Source of the DNA: Defluviitaleaceae bacterium
GTDB taxonomy: Bacteria; Bacillota; Clostridia; Lachnospirales; UBA5962
Reading direction: 5' to 3'
NCBI GenBank assembly: GCA_009787435.1
Contig: WRFW01000172.1
Coordinates: 1 to 9,138 of the forward strand
Length of the DNA: 9,138 bases
Made by a program: the position numbers and the translations under genes. Positions 6,093-9,138 of this stretch are shown one piece after another (the stretch's first letter is position 1; each line of letters opens with the position of its first letter). The notes beneath the pieces are model-generated. The model was not told where the DNA came from, did not search any database, and saw only the letters and a program-made list of their open reading frames with translations.

Positions 6093-6411
6093 AAGTTATC
6101 TTAGATAAATCAAGAGTTGTTCCATCTGGTCCTTCTGCTGTTTTTATCCATTCTTTTATTTTTTCTCTTTGGTCTGGTTTCATTGGTCTACAATCTGTAA
6201 TTTTGCCTTTATATTCAAAGACTGCAGCTGTTAAACCATCGCAACCTGGCTGCCCACAAGCACCGCAATTAATACCCGGAAGCATGCTTCTAAAAGTTGC
6301 CATTCTTTCGTCTGGTTTAACGTATAAAAATTTATCTGAAATTCCTAGAATAAGACCGAATAAAAGACCAAGACCTAACATTAAAATTGTGGAAAAAATA
6401 ATAGCTTCCAT
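6091..6411 (-). CDS. rnfB: RnfB-type electron transport subunit, very short form without ferredoxin domains
   Basis: RnfB normally takes electrons from reduced ferredoxin and passes them into the membrane Rnf complex. This 106-residue protein has the N-terminal membrane helix (about 4-23) and the four-Cys cluster domain typical of RnfB: LPGINCGACGQPGC with Cys49, Cys52 and Cys57, then Cys74. It ends about 30 residues later (DLSKIT). RsxB of E. coli has about 190 residues and clostridial RnfB often more than 260; both carry C-terminal four-cysteine ferredoxin modules, and none is present here. The stop overlaps a terminator, and the 140 bases to the next gene hold no ferredoxin motif, so a point frameshift does not explain the loss. 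AGGAGGA nine bases upstream fixes the start. It is last in the D-G-E-A-(small gene)-B order. Family assignment is secure; how electrons enter is open. Confidence 0.88.
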   Translation of the reverse strand: MEAIIFSTILMLGLGLLFGLILGISDKFLYVKPDERMATFRSMLPGINCGACGQPGCDGLTAAVFEYKGKITDCRPMKPDQREKIKEWIKTAEGPDGTTLDLSKIT

Positions 6412-6416
6412 TATTG

Positions 6417-6620
6417 TTATTCCTCCTCTTCTTCTTTATTCAAATGTGCCGTACGCATTGCCATTTGGCAACCACCTTTAGAACTGCAAGCTGAGCATGA
6501 ATGGTCATGCAAAGTGTCGCACCCCTCGGGCACTGGCATTCTTCTATTTGCTTTATAGCTATATAAAAATGTAAATACTAACGGAAAAAATATTATTGCT
6601 GCAATTAATACGCTTTGCAT
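6417..6620 (-). CDS. small Cys-rich single-span membrane protein in the rnf operon (unknown)
   Basis: I do not recognise this 67-residue protein. It has one N-terminal membrane helix (about 3-20), a short basic stretch (KANRR), then PEGCDTLHDHSCSACSSKGG followed by Cys51, giving four cysteines (34, 42, 45, 51) with His38 and His40. A run of five Glu ends it. The Cys spacing (C-x7-C-x2-C-x5-C) suggests an Fe-S or metal site. The layout recalls both the RnfB N-terminus and FeoB-associated Cys-rich proteins, but neither match is convincing. It is a real gene on context: AAGGAGA eight bases before ATG, 23 bases after the rnfA stop, and its stop (6417-6419) five bases before the rnfB ATG. The Glu tail codons (GAAGAAGAGGAGGAA) contain the rnfB ribosome site, so the tail may be a by-product. 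It may be an extra electron carrier or assembly factor. Confidence 0.75.
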   Translation of the reverse strand: MQSVLIAAIIFFPLVFTFLYSYKANRRMPVPEGCDTLHDHSCSACSSKGGCQMAMRTAHLNKEEEEE

Positions 6621-6643
6621 TTTATATATCTCCTTTAAAAATT

Positions 6644-7219
6644 CTAGCTGCCTAGCCCTGCGAAGCCTGCAAATGCCATTGCCATAATAGCCGCTGTAAC
6701 TAGTGCTATAGGCACACCTTTAAAGCCACGAGGCACTGTGTTTGTGTCTATTCTTTCACGCATTGTAGAGAATAAATAAATTACAAGTGCAAAACCTGCT
6801 GAGATTCCGAAAGCATTTGCAACAGCACCGCCAAAATCTAAGTTACGGTTTACATTAAATATAACTGCACCTAAAACTGCACAGTTTGTAGTTATTAAAG
6901 GCAAATATATACCTAGCGATTTATATAGAGATTTCATATATTTTTTCATAAACATTTCAACAAATTGAACTACAGTTGCAATTAAAAGTATGAAAACTAT
7001 AGTACGCATAAACTCTATATTGTTTGGAACTAACACAAAAGTATAAAGCGGCCAAATTAAAGTGGCACTTAAAGTTATAACAAATATTACAGCAAGACCC
7101 ATGCCCAAAGCAGAACTTGCTTTTTTACTAACACCGATAAAAGGGCACATACCAGTAAATAGAGAAAGTATAATATTTTGAACTAAAAATGCACCTATAA
7201 ATATTGAGAAAAGCTCCAT
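6644..7219 (-). CDS. rnfA: Rnf electron transport complex subunit A
   Basis: RnfA is a six-helix integral membrane subunit homologous to NqrE. With RnfE it forms the membrane core holding a [2Fe-2S] cluster between its half-helices. The 191 residues are standard length. The inverted-repeat hallmarks are present: GMCPFIGVSKK (23-33) with Cys25, and TNCAVLGAVIFN (111-122) with Cys113. QNIILSLFTG (14-23) and VVQFVEMFMKKY (83-94) are also typical. Its ATG overlaps the rnfE stop by one base (TAATG, 7221-7217), and its AGGAGGTG ribosome site is written in the last codons of rnfE, implying coupled translation. The call as RnfA rather than NqrE rests on order D-G-E-A-B and on the RnfB-type gene downstream. 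Confidence 0.95.
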   Translation of the reverse strand: MELFSIFIGAFLVQNIILSLFTGMCPFIGVSKKASSALGMGLAVIFVITLSATLIWPLYTFVLVPNNIEFMRTIVFILLIATVVQFVEMFMKKYMKSLYKSLGIYLPLITTNCAVLGAVIFNVNRNLDFGGAVANAFGISAGFALVIYLFSTMRERIDTNTVPRGFKGVPIALVTAAIMAMAFAGFAGLGS

Positions 7220-7962
7220 TATACACCTCCTACTGGGGCTGGTGTGCCTGCAGCTTTAGCCTTTGCAGCTGCCGCTTTTGCTGCCTTTTCTGCTCTTTCT
7301 TTTGCTAATTTTTCATCATTTTTGCGAAGCTGAATAGTAGTGATTACACCTAAAATTAAAGCTAAGGCGATAAAAGCACCCATTGGCAGAGCAAATAAAG
7401 ATATAGCAAACTGCTGCGGGAATATTTGAATTCCTAAAATTGCACCAACACCTAACAACTCACGAACAGCTGCTATAATAGTGAAAGCTAATACAATTCC
7501 TAAACCATAGCCCATAGCATCTGCAACGGCTGCCATCGGTTTATTTTTCATAGCGAAAGCTTCTGCACGCCCCATAATTATACAGTTAACTACTACAAGG
7601 GCAATAAAAGCACCTAGTGCACCGTGTATGCCTGGCAAAAATGCTTGTGTAAGCATTTCAACTATAGTAACTACACCTGCTATTATAGTAATAAGTACGG
7701 GCACTCTAATTTCATCTGGAATAAATCTACCAAATATAGAAACTGTAAGGCTTGAAAGTGTAACGGCTAGAAGAATTATAATGCCCATGCTGAAGCCGTA
7801 AAAAACACTAACGGTTGTTCCTAAAGCTGGGCAAAGAGAAAGAAACATTTTAAAAACAGGATTTTCTTTCCAAATTCCCGCTGTGAAAAGCCCTTTATAA
7901 TTTGTCTTTTCTTTAGGTGCTGAAACGACATCTGCAGCCGCTTTTAAAGGTTCAGAAGCCAT
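7219..7962 (-). CDS. rnfE: Rnf electron transport complex subunit E
   Basis: RnfE pairs with RnfA in the membrane core and is homologous to NqrD. Of 247 residues, about 25-213 form the six-helix domain, with WKENPVFKMFLSLCPALGTT (31-50; Cys44) and VVNCIIMGRAEAFA (124-137; Cys127), the two Cys positions that bind the shared [2Fe-2S] cluster. RELLG (167-171) is also typical. It is longer than the usual 200-210 residues at both ends. The N-terminus adds about 20 hydrophilic residues, and the C-terminus adds about 35 that are charged and Ala/Lys-rich (KAAKAAAAKAKAAG, 226-239) before PAPVGGV. AGGAGGT lies eight bases before ATG and overlaps the rnfG stop. The extension is probably a cytosolic tail; its purpose is unknown. 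Confidence 0.95.
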   Translation of the reverse strand: MASEPLKAAADVVSAPKEKTNYKGLFTAGIWKENPVFKMFLSLCPALGTTVSVFYGFSMGIIILLAVTLSSLTVSIFGRFIPDEIRVPVLITIIAGVVTIVEMLTQAFLPGIHGALGAFIALVVVNCIIMGRAEAFAMKNKPMAAVADAMGYGLGIVLAFTIIAAVRELLGVGAILGIQIFPQQFAISLFALPMGAFIALALILGVITTIQLRKNDEKLAKERAEKAAKAAAAKAKAAGTPAPVGGV

Positions 7963-7968
7963 ATTTTG

Positions 7969-8472
7969 TTACCTCCTATTTTGTAAATCTTCATAAATTG
8001 TGAGCAGTGCTGTTGATATTGGCAAAGTTGTGCCTGTTGCACCTGCTACTGTGTCTATTTCTGTAGTTGCGTGTGTACCTATTATTCTATCTGTCCAAGT
8101 TTCGGTGTCTATAACTGTGCCGATACCTGGTGTTTCAGAGTGATTAGCAGAAAAATCAATGAAGTTTCCATCTAAATCAACACCTATTAAATAAACAATA
8201 GGACCTTGAAAACCACCAACTTGCTGCTCATAAATAAACCCTATAGTTTCGCCACCCTCAACAACACGAACAACTCTAAGGGCTATATCACTTTCATATT
8301 CACCACCATTAGAACCAGTTGGAAACATAGATTGAACTGTTGCATTAAAAGCTGCAAGGTTATTTTCTTTTATTACAGGGGCAGTAACCGTGTTAACAGC
8401 AGCTATTACAACTGTAGTAAAAGAAGCAAAGATTCCGAGTAACAAAGTAAGTTTTAAAATTTTCTTATTCAT
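7969..8472 (-). CDS. rnfG: Rnf electron transport complex subunit G (covalent FMN)
   Basis: RnfG, homologous to NqrC, is a single-span protein whose extracytoplasmic FMN-binding domain carries FMN linked to a Thr by ApbE. The 167 residues start with a membrane helix (about 7-27). The signature HSETPGIGT (111-119) and the attachment site DTVAGATGT (140-148) follow, the likely flavin-bearing residue being Thr146. The Ser usual before GAT is Ala here; the Asp three before and the Thr are kept, so modification should still be possible. It is slightly shorter than many RnfG proteins (about 180-210), with a compact region between helix and FMN domain. AGGAGGT eight bases upstream overlaps the rnfD TAG, and the gene ends in the rnfE ribosome site. 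No apbE is seen in this window. Confidence 0.93.
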   Translation of the reverse strand: MNKKILKLTLLLGIFASFTTVVIAAVNTVTAPVIKENNLAAFNATVQSMFPTGSNGGEYESDIALRVVRVVEGGETIGFIYEQQVGGFQGPIVYLIGVDLDGNFIDFSANHSETPGIGTVIDTETWTDRIIGTHATTEIDTVAGATGTTLPISTALLTIYEDLQNRR

Positions 8473-8485
8473 TTTTGTATACCTC

Positions 8486-9138
8486 CTATATAAATCTAGC
8501 GAATAAAAGCACTACTAATGCTGAAACACCAAATGTGGCACCGATGCTTAGCCATTTTTTATTAGTATTTAAATGTGTTAAATTAGAAGTTTGCCTATCT
8601 ATAATCGGAACTAAAATATTAACTAACAATATAGCAAATGCTACACCTTCATTGTGGCTAGTTGCAAGCCTTATTAGCATAGTGAAAGAGCCGACTAATA
8701 TAGCAAATATTACCCTGCCTTGGCGATTAATAGGTATAGTTACAGGGTCTGTGAGCATAAACACAGCACCAAACATTACCCCACCGACTAACAAGTGTAG
8801 TATAGAATATAAAAGCACATTAGTTTCATAAGGCATTATTAAAGCAAAAATTAAAGCAATTATAAATATAGTTACAAAATAGAAAACTGGAATTGCCCAA
8901 TCTAAAACTTTTTTATAAGTCATATAAATTAAGGCTATAATTATTGCTAGCCTTGAAGTTTCAGCAACTGCACCATAACTATTACCAAAAATCATATTAG
9001 ACCAAAAAGTGCTAAAGAAATTTTGAAGCTGAGCTGAATTAGGAATCCAATCGTTGCTTGCAAAAAAGTATGCTATTGGCGTTGCCCCTACTATTGCATC
9101 TACACCACCGCCATACCAGCCAGATGGGTTTAAAGGAG
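8486..9138 (-). CDS. rnfD: Rnf electron transport complex subunit D (5' end outside window)
   Basis: RnfD, homologous to NqrB, is a multi-span membrane subunit that binds covalent FMN and takes part in ion translocation. The reading frame is open to the window edge, giving about 217 C-terminal residues of an expected 300 or more. The internal ATG at 8995 is not the start, because the frame continues upstream with recognisable sequence. That part holds the FMN site VDAIVGATPI, with the Thr codon at 9082-9080. Downstream come GGVMFGAVFMLTDPVTIPIN, GRVIF and NEGVAFAILLVNILVPIIDR, all strongly typical of RnfD/NqrB, with hydrophobic helices between. It ends at TAG 8488-8486, whose bases are part of the rnfG ribosome site. 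rnfC is expected upstream, beyond the edge. Confidence 0.95.
   Translation of the reverse strand, partial: PLNPSGWYGGGVDAIVGATPIAYFFASNDWIPNSAQLQNFFSTFWSNMIFGNSYGAVAETSRLAIIIALIYMTYKKVLDWAIPVFYFVTIFIIALIFALIMPYETNVLLYSILHLLVGGVMFGAVFMLTDPVTIPINRQGRVIFAILVGSFTMLIRLATSHNEGVAFAILLVNILVPIIDRQTSNLTHLNTNKKWLSIGATFGVSALVVLLFARFI

Noticed and set aside
6203..6481. Plus-strand open frame opposite rnfB and the small Cys gene
   Set aside because: It crosses two genes that have their own ribosome sites and motifs on the other strand.
8206..8831. Plus-strand open frames opposite rnfG and rnfD (8206-8442 and 8475-8831)
   Set aside because: Both are antisense to conserved Rnf coding sequence and resemble no protein.
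8486..8995. A complete 169-residue RnfD starting at ATG 8995
   Set aside because: The frame stays open to the window edge and the upstream part holds the FMN site, so the gene is partial and longer.

Overview
The window is low-GC, AT-rich DNA from an endospore-forming Firmicute, most likely in class Clostridia. The support is dipicolinate synthase genes (dpaA, dpaB), a DUF4364-family protein, strong AGGAGG ribosome sites, a consensus sigma-A promoter, and a clostridial-order Rnf operon. A lineage in or near the Lachnospirales would fit, but nothing here fixes genus or species.

Layout. Bases 1-63 are probably the tail of an upstream gene. A long hairpin (125-170) then overlaps the ribosome site of a short, divergent dpaA (173-733), followed by an intact dpaB (822-1403). 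Converging on dpaB is a secreted divergent polysaccharide deacetylase (1436-2233, minus strand), whose stop codon lies inside its own terminator. rpsT (2376-2636), with a textbook promoter, and a DUF4364 gene (2651-3166) are read rightward to a bidirectional terminator at 3166-3194. From there to the window end every gene is on the minus strand. In transcription order these are rnfD (partial), rnfG, rnfE, rnfA, a 67-residue Cys-rich membrane protein, a very short rnfB, a strong terminator, a serine-type D-Ala-D-Ala carboxypeptidase, and an HtrA-type protease.

Function. DpaA and DpaB would together make dipicolinic acid for spore cores. The deacetylase, carboxypeptidase and HtrA protease act at the cell envelope. 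RnfD/G/E/A/B form the membrane part of the ion-pumping ferredoxin:NAD oxidoreductase; rnfC should lie just beyond the right edge.

What stands out. (1) RnfB stops after its membrane anchor and single four-Cys cluster domain and lacks every ferredoxin-like domain. A terminator follows at once, so this is not a simple frameshift. (2) An unfamiliar membrane protein with four cysteines sits between rnfA and rnfB, so this Rnf may receive electrons by an altered route. (3) DpaA lacks its N-terminal domain and two usual motifs. (4) A set of three near-identical GC-rich repeat arms fills the gap between rnfB and the carboxypeptidase gene. (5) The htrA promoter region has helically phased direct repeats.
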